Shown in pieces: positions 43,104-51,804 of a stretch of 64,000 nt of DNA. The stretch spans positions 73,939 to 137,938 of the forward strand of contig CAXBES010000011.1 of assembly GCA_963974915.1 (NCBI GenBank), in the 5' to 3' direction. This stretch comes from CAXBES01 sp963974915 (lineage in GTDB: Bacteria; Bacteroidota; Bacteroidia; Flavobacteriales; Flavobacteriaceae). The notes under the pieces are model-generated. The model searched no databases. It was not told the origin of the DNA and saw only the letters and a list, made by a program, of their open reading frames with translations. The number at the start of each line of letters is the position of its first letter. Within the stretch, counting starts at the first letter, position 1. A program made the translations under genes and the position numbers.

Positions 43104-43134
43104 TTGTAAAAATTGGGGATGTAATGTATCTTTG
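43104..43134 (+). promoter_or_regulatory. Promoter of ctaB
   Basis: TTG at 43104-43106 and TATCTTTG at 43127-43134 with a 20-bp spacer are a good match to the Bacteroidota consensus. The ctaB ATG follows 35 bp downstream. Confidence 0.65.
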
Positions 43135-43169
43135 CACCCAAATTATCGGGCACCGTGGTTGCGGATAAT

Positions 43170-44108
43170 ATGTCCAGTAAATTCGCCCCAAGGGGATTTA
43201 AAAAAAGCAAAAGATTGTCTGTTACACAAACACATTCTGTTCAAAATTCTCTTGTAAAGAATTTCATCGAAATTACTAAATTTCGTCTTTCGGTGAGTGT
43301 TGTCTTTTCATCTGTTGCCGGGTATCTTTTAGGTGCAGACACTGTTGATTTTTACATCCTGCTATTACTTTGTGTTGGTGGCTACTGTATGGTGGGCGCG
43401 TCTAATGTTTACAATCAAATCATTGAGCGTGATTTGGATGCACTTATGGATCGAACCAAAGACCGGCCAATTCCGGCGGGAAGGATGGGTATTCAGAGCG
43501 CTTTTATTTTAGCCAGTGTTCTAACTGTCATCGGACTTATAGTTCTATACATCATCAATCCAAAAACAGCGATGTTTGGAGCGATCTGTATCTTTATGTA
43601 CGTTAGTTTATATACCCCATTAAAAACAAAGTCACCTCTGTCTGTTTTTGTAGGTGCCTTTCCCGGAGCCATCCCTTTTATGTTAGGATGGGTTGCTGCT
43701 ACTAACGATTTTGGTATTGAACCCGGAACATTATTTATGATTCAGTTTTTCTGGCAGTTCCCGCATTTTTGGGCAATTGGGTGGTTTTTATTCGAAGATT
43801 ACAAAAAGGGAGGTTTCTTTATGTTGCCTAACGGAAAGCGTGATAAAGGTACCGCTATACAGATTGTGCTATATACTATTTGGACGGTTCTGGCCTCTTT
43901 GATCCCTGTAGCGGGAGTGACCGGAAAGTTATACTTAACACCCGTTTCGGGAGTCTTGATCGGGTTATTAGGAATTGGCCTGATATATTATGCCTTGCGA
44001 CTGTACAAGGAGCAAACAGCAAAGGCAGCCAAACAACTGATGCTGGCTAGTGTAAGTTATATTACGCTTTTACAGGTTATTTATGTCCTTGATAAATTTA
44101 TACGATAA
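43170..44108 (+). CDS. ctaB: Protohaem IX farnesyltransferase (haem O synthase)
   Basis: 312 residues from the ATG at 43170 (a GTG at 43155 is possible). About nine helices. The prenyltransferase motif is NQIIERDLDALMDRTKDRPIPAG, with the Asp-rich pair and the conserved Arg-Pro-Ile-Pro. The second motif is YKKGGFFMLPNGKRDKGTA. It farnesylates haem B to haem O for the oxidase encoded by coxA. It opens a second oxidase cluster: ctaB, two subunit III genes, subunit IV, then SCO and others. Only 2 bp separate it from the next gene. Confidence 0.94.
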   Translation: MSSKFAPRGFKKSKRLSVTQTHSVQNSLVKNFIEITKFRLSVSVVFSSVAGYLLGADTVDFYILLLLCVGGYCMVGASNVYNQIIERDLDALMDRTKDRPIPAGRMGIQSAFILASVLTVIGLIVLYIINPKTAMFGAICIFMYVSLYTPLKTKSPLSVFVGAFPGAIPFMLGWVAATNDFGIEPGTLFMIQFFWQFPHFWAIGWFLFEDYKKGGFFMLPNGKRDKGTAIQIVLYTIWTVLASLIPVAGVTGKLYLTPVSGVLIGLLGIGLIYYALRLYKEQTAKAAKQLMLASVSYITLLQVIYVLDKFIR

Positions 44109-44110
44109 AA

Positions 44111-44692
44111 ATGGATTATACTGAAGGTACCGAAGTTGAGAAGATAAGTAGAGCTAAGAAGAACATGTTGTGGTTCGGGATGATTAGTCTGTCGATGAGT
44201 TTTGCCGGATTGACGAGCGCTTACGTAATAAGTAAAGAACGTCCGGATTGGTTAACCGATTTCCAAATCCCACAAGCATTTTATATTAGTTTGGTGTTAA
44301 TTCTATTAAGTAGTGTAACATTTCATTTTGCCAAAAAGAGCGTTCAGAAGGAAGACAACAAATTGGGGATGCTGTTTTTAGTTACAACTTTGATCCTCGG
44401 AGTTTTATTCGTTTTGTTTCAGTTTAGAGGTTTTTCAGAAATAATAGAAAGCGGCTATTATTTCACCGGAAGTGAAAGTACGATCACTACTTCTTTTGTC
44501 TATTTAGTGGTGTTAATGCACTTAGCCCATATTTTTGTGGCGTTAATATCAGTTTTAGTCGTAATTTATAATCATTATAAACAAAAGTATCGAAATGGTA
44601 AAACCCTTGGTATTGAACTCGCTGCGACTTTTTGGCACTTTGTAGATGTACTGTGGATTTACCTGTTTTTATTTTTCTATTTCGTCAGATGA
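44111..44692 (+). CDS. Cytochrome c oxidase subunit III, short paralogue
   Basis: 193 residues with five helices. It ends with ELAATFWHFVDVLWIYLFLFFYFV, the terminal signature of subunit III (WHFVDxxW). It is short and lacks the insert seen in the next gene. The start is 2 bp after ctaB. Two subunit III genes in tandem are known in this phylum; the short copy may occupy a different site in the complex or work in assembly. Confidence 0.86.
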   Translation: MDYTEGTEVEKISRAKKNMLWFGMISLSMSFAGLTSAYVISKERPDWLTDFQIPQAFYISLVLILLSSVTFHFAKKSVQKEDNKLGMLFLVTTLILGVLFVLFQFRGFSEIIESGYYFTGSESTITTSFVYLVVLMHLAHIFVALISVLVVIYNHYKQKYRNGKTLGIELAATFWHFVDVLWIYLFLFFYFVR

Positions 44693-44702
44693 AAATAATA
44701 TG

Positions 44703-44710
44703 TATTTTTG
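44703..44710 (+). promoter_or_regulatory. Possible internal promoter before the long subunit III gene
   Basis: TATTTTTG fits TAnnTTTG, 27 bp before the ATG at 44738. No TTG is seen at -33, so this is weak. Confidence 0.33.
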
Positions 44711-44737
44711 AAACCTATTTAAAACCAAATTCTTTTT

Positions 44738-45718
44738 ATGGAAGCTACTGTTGTTAAAACAGGTACCGAAGGAAAAACCTGGGGTGGTGGAAACCGACCA
44801 TTAAACGCCAGCTACGGAAAAATGATGATGTGGTTTTTCATCGTTTCCGATGCCTTAACCTTTTCAGGATTTCTAGCCTCTTATGGCTTTTCGAGATTTA
44901 AATTTGTAGATGCCTGGCCTATAGCCGATGAGGTATTTACTCACTTTCCGTTCTTACACGGGGTAGATGCTCCCATGTACTATGTGGCATTTATGACCTT
45001 TATTCTTATTTTCTCCTCTGTGACTATGGTTTTGGCCGTTGATGCAGGGCACAAAATGCAAAAGAATAAAGTGATAATTTATATGTTCTTAACCATTATT
45101 GGGGGTGCAATTTTCGTTGGTTCACAAGCCTGGGAATGGGCAACTTTCATTAAAGGGGATTATGGTGCTGTAGAAACTAAAGGTGGAAAAATACTTCAGT
45201 TTCTGGATACCGACGGGAATAGGGTTGCCATAGGTTCATTTGCGCAAGACCTTCCAACTACCCGTGACGTTCATTTGGAAAAAAATGGGGTTTGGTACGA
45301 AGCCGAACCTACGCAAACCTCTTATACTTTTGAAGAAGTAAAAGCCGGTTTTTTAGCAAATGATGATCTTTTAGTAAGAGTTCAGTATAAAGATGAAAAT
45401 GGTCACCATATTGTATTATCACGAGAAGCTTCAATAGACAAAATTAAAAACGATGGTAAACTCGTAGTTGAAGGGGCTAATCTTCGTCATAATGAATACG
45501 GAACCCCACTTTTTGCCGATTTCTTTTTCTTTATTACAGGATTCCACGGATTCCACGTATTTTCAGGAATTGTAATCAATATTATCATATTTTTTAATGT
45601 GGTTATTGGCACATACGAAAGAAGAGGGAGTTATGAAATGGTTGAGAAAGTTGGATTGTACTGGCACTTCGTAGATTTAGTTTGGGTTTTTGTATTTACC
45701 TTCTTTTACCTTGTTTAA
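44738..45718 (+). CDS. Cytochrome c oxidase subunit III, long paralogue with a soluble insert
   Basis: 326 residues. The membrane core (1-140 and 258-326) is subunit III, with FADFFFFITGFHGFHVFSGI and the terminal LYWHFVDLVWVFVFTFFYLV. Between about 140 and 257 lies a hydrophilic insert of about 117 residues, between helices, with no obvious motif and beta-rich (for example LQFLDTDGNRVAIG and LVRVQYKDENGHH). It could be a structural link to another subunit. Subunit IV follows after 18 bp. Confidence 0.9.
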   Translation: MEATVVKTGTEGKTWGGGNRPLNASYGKMMMWFFIVSDALTFSGFLASYGFSRFKFVDAWPIADEVFTHFPFLHGVDAPMYYVAFMTFILIFSSVTMVLAVDAGHKMQKNKVIIYMFLTIIGGAIFVGSQAWEWATFIKGDYGAVETKGGKILQFLDTDGNRVAIGSFAQDLPTTRDVHLEKNGVWYEAEPTQTSYTFEEVKAGFLANDDLLVRVQYKDENGHHIVLSREASIDKIKNDGKLVVEGANLRHNEYGTPLFADFFFFITGFHGFHVFSGIVINIIIFFNVVIGTYERRGSYEMVEKVGLYWHFVDLVWVFVFTFFYLV

Positions 45719-45736
45719 GCAGAATAATTTTATAAA

Positions 45737-46120
45737 ATGGCACACGATCATAAATTAGAAATCTTTAGAGGACTCGTTAAGTTTAAGTCTAATGTTGGTA
45801 AAATATGGGGAGTATTCGTATTTCTTTCTATAGTTACTATTATAGAAGTAGCACTTGGTATTGTAAAGCCCGAGGTGTTAACAGGAAATACTTTTTTAGC
45901 AATGAAATTGTTAAACTGGATATTCATAATCTTAACTATAGTAAAAGCATACTACATTACCTGGGACTTCATGCACATGCGTGATGAAAAAATGGCTTTG
46001 AGACGAGCGGTAGTTTGGACTGCGATCTTTCTTATTTGTTATTTGGTATTAATTCTATTGATTGAAGGAGATTATATTTATGAAGTCTATAAAAGCGGCT
46101 TCGTAAAATTTGATTTCTAA
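45737..46120 (+). CDS. Cytochrome c oxidase subunit IV family protein
   Basis: 127 residues with three helices, beginning MAHDHKLEIFRGLVKFKSNVGKIWG. The family signature is in the helix-2 region with MKLLNWIFIILTIVKAYYIT and FMHMRDEKMALRRAV, typical of the COX4-like prokaryotic protein. It is a small membrane subunit thought to stabilise the oxidase. It is the last gene before a terminator at 46141. Confidence 0.88.
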   Translation: MAHDHKLEIFRGLVKFKSNVGKIWGVFVFLSIVTIIEVALGIVKPEVLTGNTFLAMKLLNWIFIILTIVKAYYITWDFMHMRDEKMALRRAVVWTAIFLICYLVLILLIEGDYIYEVYKSGFVKFDF

Positions 46121-46140
46121 ACAATCTAACAATATATCTT

Positions 46141-46167
46141 AAAGCTCTGTTTTTCAGAGCTTTTTTT
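46141..46167 (+). terminator. Terminator after the subunit III/IV genes
   Basis: AAAGCTCTG and CAGAGCTTT form a 9-bp stem around a T5 loop, followed by T residues. It starts 20 bp after the subunit IV stop. Confidence 0.87.
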
Positions 46168-46227
46168 ATGCCTTGTTTTTATTCTGAAATCGTTTCCCCG
46201 AACTAGGGAAAAATTAACAACTTAAGA

Positions 46228-46258
46228 TTGCGAACACGGCGATTAGGGCTTATTTTTG
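46228..46258 (+). promoter_or_regulatory. Promoter of the SCO/DUF420 assembly operon
   Basis: TTG at 46228-46230, a 20-bp spacer and TATTTTTG at 46251-46258. The first ATG is at 46302, so the leader would be about 37 nt. It follows the terminator at 46141-46167, so the assembly genes form their own unit. Confidence 0.65.
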
Positions 46259-46301
46259 CAAAAGCATTTCGTACGTTACTGAAATCCTTTATTTTATCCT
46301 G

Positions 46302-46946
46302 ATGAAAAAATTTCTAGTTCTTGGTATCCTCTTCATTTTACCTATTACAATTTATATCTTCTTTGCCTCAGGAAAGGATAACTTTGTTAAGCTTCCGGTG
46401 TTGACTAATGCTGTTTCAGAATTGAATCAATTTAAAACCGCAGATGGTGAAACAGTTGTTTTACAAGATCATATAACGGTTTTGGGTTTCTTCGGAAAAG
46501 ATATTATGTCTAACAAGGTGAATGCCTATAATCTTGCGCATAAGATCTATAAAAAGAATCATGGGTTTCAGGATTTTCAATTAGTGATTGTGCTTCCTGA
46601 AGGCACCGAGAGTACTTCCGAAGAATTAAAAGAAAGCCTGAATAATATCGCCGATACTAAAAACTGGAAGTTCGTGTTTGGAACTCCGGAAGCAATAAGC
46701 GGTGTATTTAACTCCCTGAAGTCGGGCTACAAACTCGATGATAATCTTGCGTCACCTTATGTATTTATTATTGACAAAGACAAGAACTTACGCGGACGTA
46801 ATGATGATGAAGATTTTGGTATGTTATACGGATTTAATTCTGCCGATATCGCCGAAATTAATAATAAAATGAGTGATGATATTAAAGTGGTGCTGGCAGA
46901 ATATAGACTTGCATTAAAAAAGTACAAAGCAAAAAGAGAAATTTAA
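46302..46946 (+). CDS. SCO-like thioredoxin-fold membrane protein without metal-binding residues
   Basis: 214 residues with one N-terminal helix (FLVLGILFILPITIYIFF). The body lines up with SCO proteins: HITVLGFFGKDIMSNKV takes the place of the SCO strand with FFSTCPSICPIM, WKFVFGTPEAI the place of WNFLTGDKGDI, and YVFIIDKDKNLRGR that of FALIDKNGKIRSR. No cysteine occurs in the whole protein, and the conserved SCO His is replaced by a segment with Ser-Pro-Tyr. It therefore cannot hold copper as SCO does. It ends 1 bp before the true SCO gene, which suggests a paired role. Confidence 0.72.
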   Translation: MKKFLVLGILFILPITIYIFFASGKDNFVKLPVLTNAVSELNQFKTADGETVVLQDHITVLGFFGKDIMSNKVNAYNLAHKIYKKNHGFQDFQLVIVLPEGTESTSEELKESLNNIADTKNWKFVFGTPEAISGVFNSLKSGYKLDDNLASPYVFIIDKDKNLRGRNDDEDFGMLYGFNSADIAEINNKMSDDIKVVLAEYRLALKKYKAKREI

Positions 46947-46947
46947 G

Positions 46948-47637
46948 ATGAAGAAAAATTCGTACATCGGAATTACATTTATCATTCTTGTCTTTGGAAT
47001 AATTTTCATTCCTAAGATCGTAGATAGAGTGCAGAATGATGATATCGTAGATCTGGATAGAATGAGTAACAATACGAACAATTTTGAAACTACGGTTTCT
47101 TCCGAAGAAGAACTTGTAGCTTTTAATGAGGTGCCCGATTTTAATTTTATAAATCAGAATGGGGATGAGGTCGATAACAATTATTATAACGACAAAGTGT
47201 ATGTGGTTGAGTTCTTTTTTTCAACCTGCCCTAGTATTTGCCCGATAATGAATACTAATATGTTGAAAGTCCAGGAGGCATTTAAAACGAGAGAAGATTT
47301 TGGTATTGCCTCTTTTACAATTGATCCTGAACATGACACACCGGAGGTATTAAAAGAGTATGCAAATGCATATGAGGCAAATCATCCACATTGGAATTTC
47401 TTAACAGGTGATAAAGGAGATATTATGAAATTATCTAACGAAGGATTTAAACTCTACGCAGCCGAGAATGAAGAAGTGGAGGGAGGATTTGAGCATTCCG
47501 GTCTCTTCGCGCTTATAGATAAGAACGGTAAAATTAGAAGTAGAAAAGACGAAAATGGCAACCCTATAATCTATTACAACGGTTTGGAGGACGAGGGAGT
47601 AAAAATGCTTATTGCGGATATAAAAAAATTGTTATAA
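46948..47637 (+). CDS. SCO1/SenC-family copper chaperone
   Basis: 229 residues with one N-terminal helix. The copper site is intact: STCPSICPIM (Cys94 and Cys98) and the conserved His183 in FEHSGLFALID. TIDPEHDTPEVLKEYA is also a family motif. SCO proteins deliver copper to the CuA site of subunit II or keep its thiols reduced. It lies between the Cys-less SCO-like gene and DUF420, with no spacing before the next start. Confidence 0.94.
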   Translation: MKKNSYIGITFIILVFGIIFIPKIVDRVQNDDIVDLDRMSNNTNNFETTVSSEEELVAFNEVPDFNFINQNGDEVDNNYYNDKVYVVEFFFSTCPSICPIMNTNMLKVQEAFKTREDFGIASFTIDPEHDTPEVLKEYANAYEANHPHWNFLTGDKGDIMKLSNEGFKLYAAENEEVEGGFEHSGLFALIDKNGKIRSRKDENGNPIIYYNGLEDEGVKMLIADIKKLL

Positions 47638-48168
47638 ATGACCGAAGTAGCTTCAAACAATTCGAAAAAATATACTATTTGGATATGGATTTTGTCTATT
47701 GCTATCCCCCTTGCGGTGGCGGTACTATTTACAGTCCGGATTCCGGGTGTAGAACGTATGGGATTTTTACCGCCAATTTACGCAACTATTAATGGAATAA
47801 CAGCACTGTTATTAATTTTAGCGGTAATACAAATTAGAAAGGGGAATAGACTTACACATGAGCGGTTAATGAAGACTTCCATAGTGCTCTCTGTGCTATT
47901 TTTAGTGATGTATGTAATTTATCATATGACGTCCGATTCTACTTCCTATGGTGGTGAAGGTGCTTTAAGGTATGTTTATTTCTTTATTTTAATTACCCAT
48001 ATTCTGTTGTCTATAACAGTAATACCGTTCGTCTTGATCACTTATGTAAGAGCGATTTCCGGCGATTTTGCAAGGCATAGAAAAATTGCGCGAATTACCT
48101 TTCCATTATGGCTATACGTGGCAGTAACCGGAGTAATAGTTTATTTAATGATCTCACCATATTATTAA
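47638..48168 (+). CDS. DUF420 membrane protein
   Basis: 176 residues with about five helices and a basic N-terminus. DUF420 features include IRKGNRLTHERLMKTSIV, YHMTSDSTSYGG and the terminal RKIARITFPLWLYVAVTGVIVY with a His-Arg-Lys stretch. The family includes CtaM/YozB-like proteins linked to assembly of haem-copper oxidases in Firmicutes. That link is from memory, and the role here is inferred from the neighbours. It is adjacent to the SCO stop without a gap. Confidence 0.88.
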   Translation: MTEVASNNSKKYTIWIWILSIAIPLAVAVLFTVRIPGVERMGFLPPIYATINGITALLLILAVIQIRKGNRLTHERLMKTSIVLSVLFLVMYVIYHMTSDSTSYGGEGALRYVYFFILITHILLSITVIPFVLITYVRAISGDFARHRKIARITFPLWLYVAVTGVIVYLMISPYY

Positions 48169-48169
48169 T

Positions 48170-48400
48170 ATGAAAGCAAAAGGAATTTTAATTATACTAC
48201 TGTTATTATTTATTAGTTTTTCTTCGGAAGCGCAATGCGCAATGTGCCGTGCGGTATTAGAGAGTGAGGAAGGTAGTGAAATGGCAAAAGGGGTAAATAA
48301 CGGAATCATGTACCTCATGATCTTTCCTTATTTATTAGTGGGAGGTATTGGTTACGTTGTCTACCGAAACCGTCAAAAGGCGAAACAGTTAGAAAATTAA
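48170..48400 (+). CDS. Small CxxC membrane protein in the oxidase assembly operon
   Basis: 76 residues. A hydrophobic N-terminal signal or anchor (GILIILLLLFISFSSEAQ) is directly followed by CAMCRAVLES, and a second helix is at about 46-65 (GIMYLMIFPYLLVGGIGYVVY). The mature protein would start with a CxxC pair at the outer face of the membrane. That would suit metal or thiol handling, but no family is recognised. It begins one base after the DUF420 stop and is the last gene of the operon. Confidence 0.75.
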   Translation: MKAKGILIILLLLFISFSSEAQCAMCRAVLESEEGSEMAKGVNNGIMYLMIFPYLLVGGIGYVVYRNRQKAKQLEN

Positions 48401-48546
48401 CACAATCTTTAGAGCGCTATTGTAACATTCGCATCGGTAAACAGTCTTATATAAAAGACTTTCACTAACCACAATGCGTAATTCTTAACATTAATTTCAC
48501 AAATTTTGGGTATCAATTCCTGTAATTTGAAGAATATTATTTTCCA

Positions 48547-49269
48547 ATGATTGAGATAAAAGACTTACACAAATCTTACCATATGGGGAGCAATTCGCTC
48601 CACGTTTTAAAAGGAATTAATTTCGATGTCGCCGAAGGGGAACTAGTCTCAATAATGGGTTCTTCCGGATCCGGCAAATCTACATTGCTTAATATTCTGG
48701 GGATGTTGGACGAAGCAGATGAAGGTAGCTATACCCTCGATGGAACCCTTATTAAGAACCTGAATGAAAAGATCGCGGCACGATATCGCAACAAGTTTTT
48801 AGGTTTTATTTTCCAATCCTTTAATTTGATCAATTATAAGACGGCATTAGATAACGTTGCAATGCCATTGTATTATCAAGGTGTAAAGCGAAATGTTAGG
48901 TTGGAAAAAGCTATGCATTATTTGGAAAAAGTTGGTTTGGCAGATTGGGCCGAACATCATCCCAACGAACTTTCGGGAGGACAAAAACAGCGTGTTGCTA
49001 TTGCAAGGGCTTTGGCAAGTGACCCAAAAGTATTGTTGGCAGATGAACCTACCGGAGCTTTGGACAGTAAAACTTCGTACGAAGTCATGGAGCTCATACA
49101 GGGTATTAATGACGAAGGGAAAACCATATTAATAGTGACCCATGAAGATGATATCGCTCATATGACCAAGAGAATTGTTAACCTTAAAGATGGTGTTATT
49201 ATTGATGATTCTAAGGTTGAACAGGTTCGTGTAAAAAGTAATTCTGAAAATATGATTACCAATGTTTAA
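48547..49269 (+). CDS. ABC transporter ATP-binding protein, MacB type
   Basis: 240 residues. Walker A GSSGSGKST, signature LSGGQKQRVAIARAL, Walker B VLLADEPTGALD and the H-loop THE are all present, matching the LolD/MacB subfamily. It drives the two permeases that follow. It overlaps the first permease by 8 bp. In the 147 bp before it no consensus promoter is clear. Confidence 0.94.
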   Translation: MIEIKDLHKSYHMGSNSLHVLKGINFDVAEGELVSIMGSSGSGKSTLLNILGMLDEADEGSYTLDGTLIKNLNEKIAARYRNKFLGFIFQSFNLINYKTALDNVAMPLYYQGVKRNVRLEKAMHYLEKVGLADWAEHHPNELSGGQKQRVAIARALASDPKVLLADEPTGALDSKTSYEVMELIQGINDEGKTILIVTHEDDIAHMTKRIVNLKDGVIIDDSKVEQVRVKSNSENMITNV

Positions 49270-50506
49270 TATTGAGCGCTGGCAGGAAATATTTGAAACA
49301 ATACGCAAAAATAAATTGCGCACTTTCCTCACAGGACTTTCTGTGGCTTCCGGAATCTTTATATTAGTGATACTATTGGCTATAGGCCAGGGGATGGAAA
49401 ATGGAATTCAAAAGCAATTTGAACAGGATGCCGCCAACCGTATTAGCGTTTGGACGGGTGTTACTTCGGAAAGCTACAAAGGCCTTAATCCGGGTAGGAG
49501 AATAGAGATGGACAATAAGGACTACGAGCGAGCCGAAGCTAAGAATCTTGATGCACTAGAATACAAATCGGGAGTTTACAGTATATGGGGCGGTATGGCC
49601 TCCTATAAAAGTGAATCAGGTAGCTATCGTATTGAAGGAGTGCGTGGCGATTATCAGTTTTTGGAAAATGCCACTCTAACAGCCGGTAGATTTGTAAATG
49701 AACAGGATCTAAATAATTATGAAAAAGTTGCTGTTCTGGGGCATCGCGTCTTTCTGGATCTTTTTAAAGGCAAGCAGGCAATAGGAGAATATATAGAAAT
49801 TACCGGTATTAAGTTTAAAGTTATTGGTGTGTATACAGATCCGGGTGGTGAGCGGGAAGAGAACCGAATTTTTATTCCATTAACTACTTCGCAAAGAGTT
49901 TACAATGCTGGAGATAAATTAAGGTCGTTGGTATTTACATTGCAAAAACAAGATAAGTTTGAAGATGCTTTGGCTGCTTCGGAAGCATTTACGCTGGAAT
50001 TGGAGCGTGATCTAAAGCAAAAACATATTATTTCACCCACAGATAAAAGAGCAATAAATATTAATAATTCACTGGAGAATGCAAAAAGGTTTTATGATCT
50101 TAATGCCATGATAAGAGCGTTTTTCTGGGGTGTTGGTATTTGCACTATTATAGCAGGAGTCGTGGGGGTAAGTAATATTATGCTTATCATCGTAAAAGAG
50201 CGTACTAAAGAGATCGGGATTAGAAAAGCAATAGGTGCACAGCCTATGTCTATAATTGGAATGATCCTTCACGAATCAATTTTTGTTACTGCAATTGCGG
50301 GTTTCGTGGGTTTAATCTTTAGTCTGCTTCTCCTTGAATTTATAGGTCCGTTAATTGAGAGTGAATACCTTCTAAATCCTTCGGTGGATTTTGGTGTTGC
50401 TATCACTACCGTATTGATTTTAATGATTGCGGGCGCTCTAGCCGGATTCTTCCCTGCTAGACGAGCCGCCAATATTAAACCAATAGTCGCCTTACGAGAT
50501 GAGTAA
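49262..50506 (+). CDS. MacB-like ABC transporter permease (first copy)
   Basis: 414 residues with one helix near the N-terminus (SGIFILVILLAIGQGMENG), a large periplasmic MacB_PCD domain and three C-terminal helices in the FtsX fold. The KERTKEIGIRKAIGAQPMSI motif is the typical coupling region. It overlaps both neighbours by 8 bp. It is homologous to the next gene and likely forms a heterodimer with it. Substrate unknown; MacB-type pumps act on peptides, lipids or toxins. Confidence 0.93.
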   Translation: MFNIERWQEIFETIRKNKLRTFLTGLSVASGIFILVILLAIGQGMENGIQKQFEQDAANRISVWTGVTSESYKGLNPGRRIEMDNKDYERAEAKNLDALEYKSGVYSIWGGMASYKSESGSYRIEGVRGDYQFLENATLTAGRFVNEQDLNNYEKVAVLGHRVFLDLFKGKQAIGEYIEITGIKFKVIGVYTDPGGEREENRIFIPLTTSQRVYNAGDKLRSLVFTLQKQDKFEDALAASEAFTLELERDLKQKHIISPTDKRAININNSLENAKRFYDLNAMIRAFFWGVGICTIIAGVVGVSNIMLIIVKERTKEIGIRKAIGAQPMSIIGMILHESIFVTAIAGFVGLIFSLLLLEFIGPLIESEYLLNPSVDFGVAITTVLILMIAGALAGFFPARRAANIKPIVALRDE

Positions 50507-51773
50507 ATTATTTAGCAAAGATAGTTGGGCTGAGATTATTGAGGCATTGAGTTCCAACTGGTTTCGAACATTATTAACCGCTTTTGGCGTGTTATGGGGT
50601 ATTTTTATTCTGGTAATTTTGCTCGCTGCCGGAAATGGGTTGGAAAATGGAGTGAAACAAGGATTTGACGGTATGGCGACTAATTCGATGTTTATGTGGG
50701 CACAAACACCATCTAAACCTTATAAGGGTCTTCCGAAAGGTAGAAGATATAACTTTAAGATAAGCGATGTTGAAGCAATTAAGCAATCTGTTCCCAATTT
50801 AAGGTTCGTTTCTCCAAGAAATCAGTTAGGAGGTTTTAGAGGTGCGAATAATGTGGTGAGAGGCCTTAAAACCGGTGCATATAATGTCTATGGAGATTAC
50901 CCCGAGATCATTCAACAGCAACCTATGGATATTACGAAAGGGCGCTTTTTAAACTACTCCGATATTAATGATAAGCGTAAAGTGGCCGTTATAGGAGAGT
51001 CTGTTAGAACCGGTCTTTATGAAGTTGGGGAAGAGGTGATAGGAAGTTATATCAAGATTAACGGTGTTAACTTCATGGTGATTGGAACTTATAAAAAGAA
51101 ATCTCAGAATGGAGGTGATGCGGAAGAAGCCCAAAAAGAAATTTTTGTACCCTTCACGGCATTCTCTCAGGCCTTTAACAGAGGAGATCGAGTAGGATGG
51201 ATGGCGGTCACTGCAAACGATGGGTCATCGATTACAGATTTAAAGAGTCAGGTATTCGATGTAATTAAAACCAGACATTCAATTCATCCCGAAGATGATA
51301 GAGCGGTTGGTAATTTCGACCTTTTTCAGGAATATAGTAAGATTACCGGATTGTTTGTGGCTCTTAACTTTGTCGCGTATTTTGTTGGAATTCTGGTATT
51401 GCTTTCAGGAATTATCGGTATTAGTAATATTATGCTCATTGTTGTAAAGGAGCGTACCAAAGAGATTGGAATTAGAAGAGCTTTAGGTGCAACTCCGTGG
51501 GAAATTAGATCTCAGATTCTCCTTGAGTCTATTTTTTTAACGATCATTTCGGGAATGGCTGGAATAGTTTTAGCCTCAGGAGTTTTAGCTCTCGTCAATT
51601 TTGCAATGGAAGGAATGGATACCAGCGAAATGATGTTTTTAAATCCATCTGTAAACATAGGAGTAGTTGTTATTGCACTTATAATATTAATTGTTTCAGG
51701 GTTATTGGCGGGATTAATACCTGCACAAACGGCTATTAAGGTAAAGCCCGTTGATGCATTACGAACAGAATAA
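50499..51773 (+). CDS. MacB-like ABC transporter permease (second copy)
   Basis: 424 residues and homologous to the preceding permease, with an N-terminal helix (LWGIFILVILLAAGNGLENG), MacB_PCD domain and C-terminal FtsX fold with VKERTKEIGIRRALGATPWEI. The overlapping start (8 bp) points to coupled translation. The two permeases share the periplasmic architecture but differ across it, as expected for a heterodimer. Confidence 0.93.
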   Translation: MSKLFSKDSWAEIIEALSSNWFRTLLTAFGVLWGIFILVILLAAGNGLENGVKQGFDGMATNSMFMWAQTPSKPYKGLPKGRRYNFKISDVEAIKQSVPNLRFVSPRNQLGGFRGANNVVRGLKTGAYNVYGDYPEIIQQQPMDITKGRFLNYSDINDKRKVAVIGESVRTGLYEVGEEVIGSYIKINGVNFMVIGTYKKKSQNGGDAEEAQKEIFVPFTAFSQAFNRGDRVGWMAVTANDGSSITDLKSQVFDVIKTRHSIHPEDDRAVGNFDLFQEYSKITGLFVALNFVAYFVGILVLLSGIIGISNIMLIVVKERTKEIGIRRALGATPWEIRSQILLESIFLTIISGMAGIVLASGVLALVNFAMEGMDTSEMMFLNPSVNIGVVVIALIILIVSGLLAGLIPAQTAIKVKPVDALRTE

Positions 51774-51804
51774 AATAATAAAGAACTAAATTGAATTTAA
51801 TAAA

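Noticed and set aside
46302..46946. The SCO-like gene as a pseudogene
   Set aside because: The frame is intact, codon use is like its neighbours, and spacing to the next gene is one base. It looks like a functional protein that lost the metal site.
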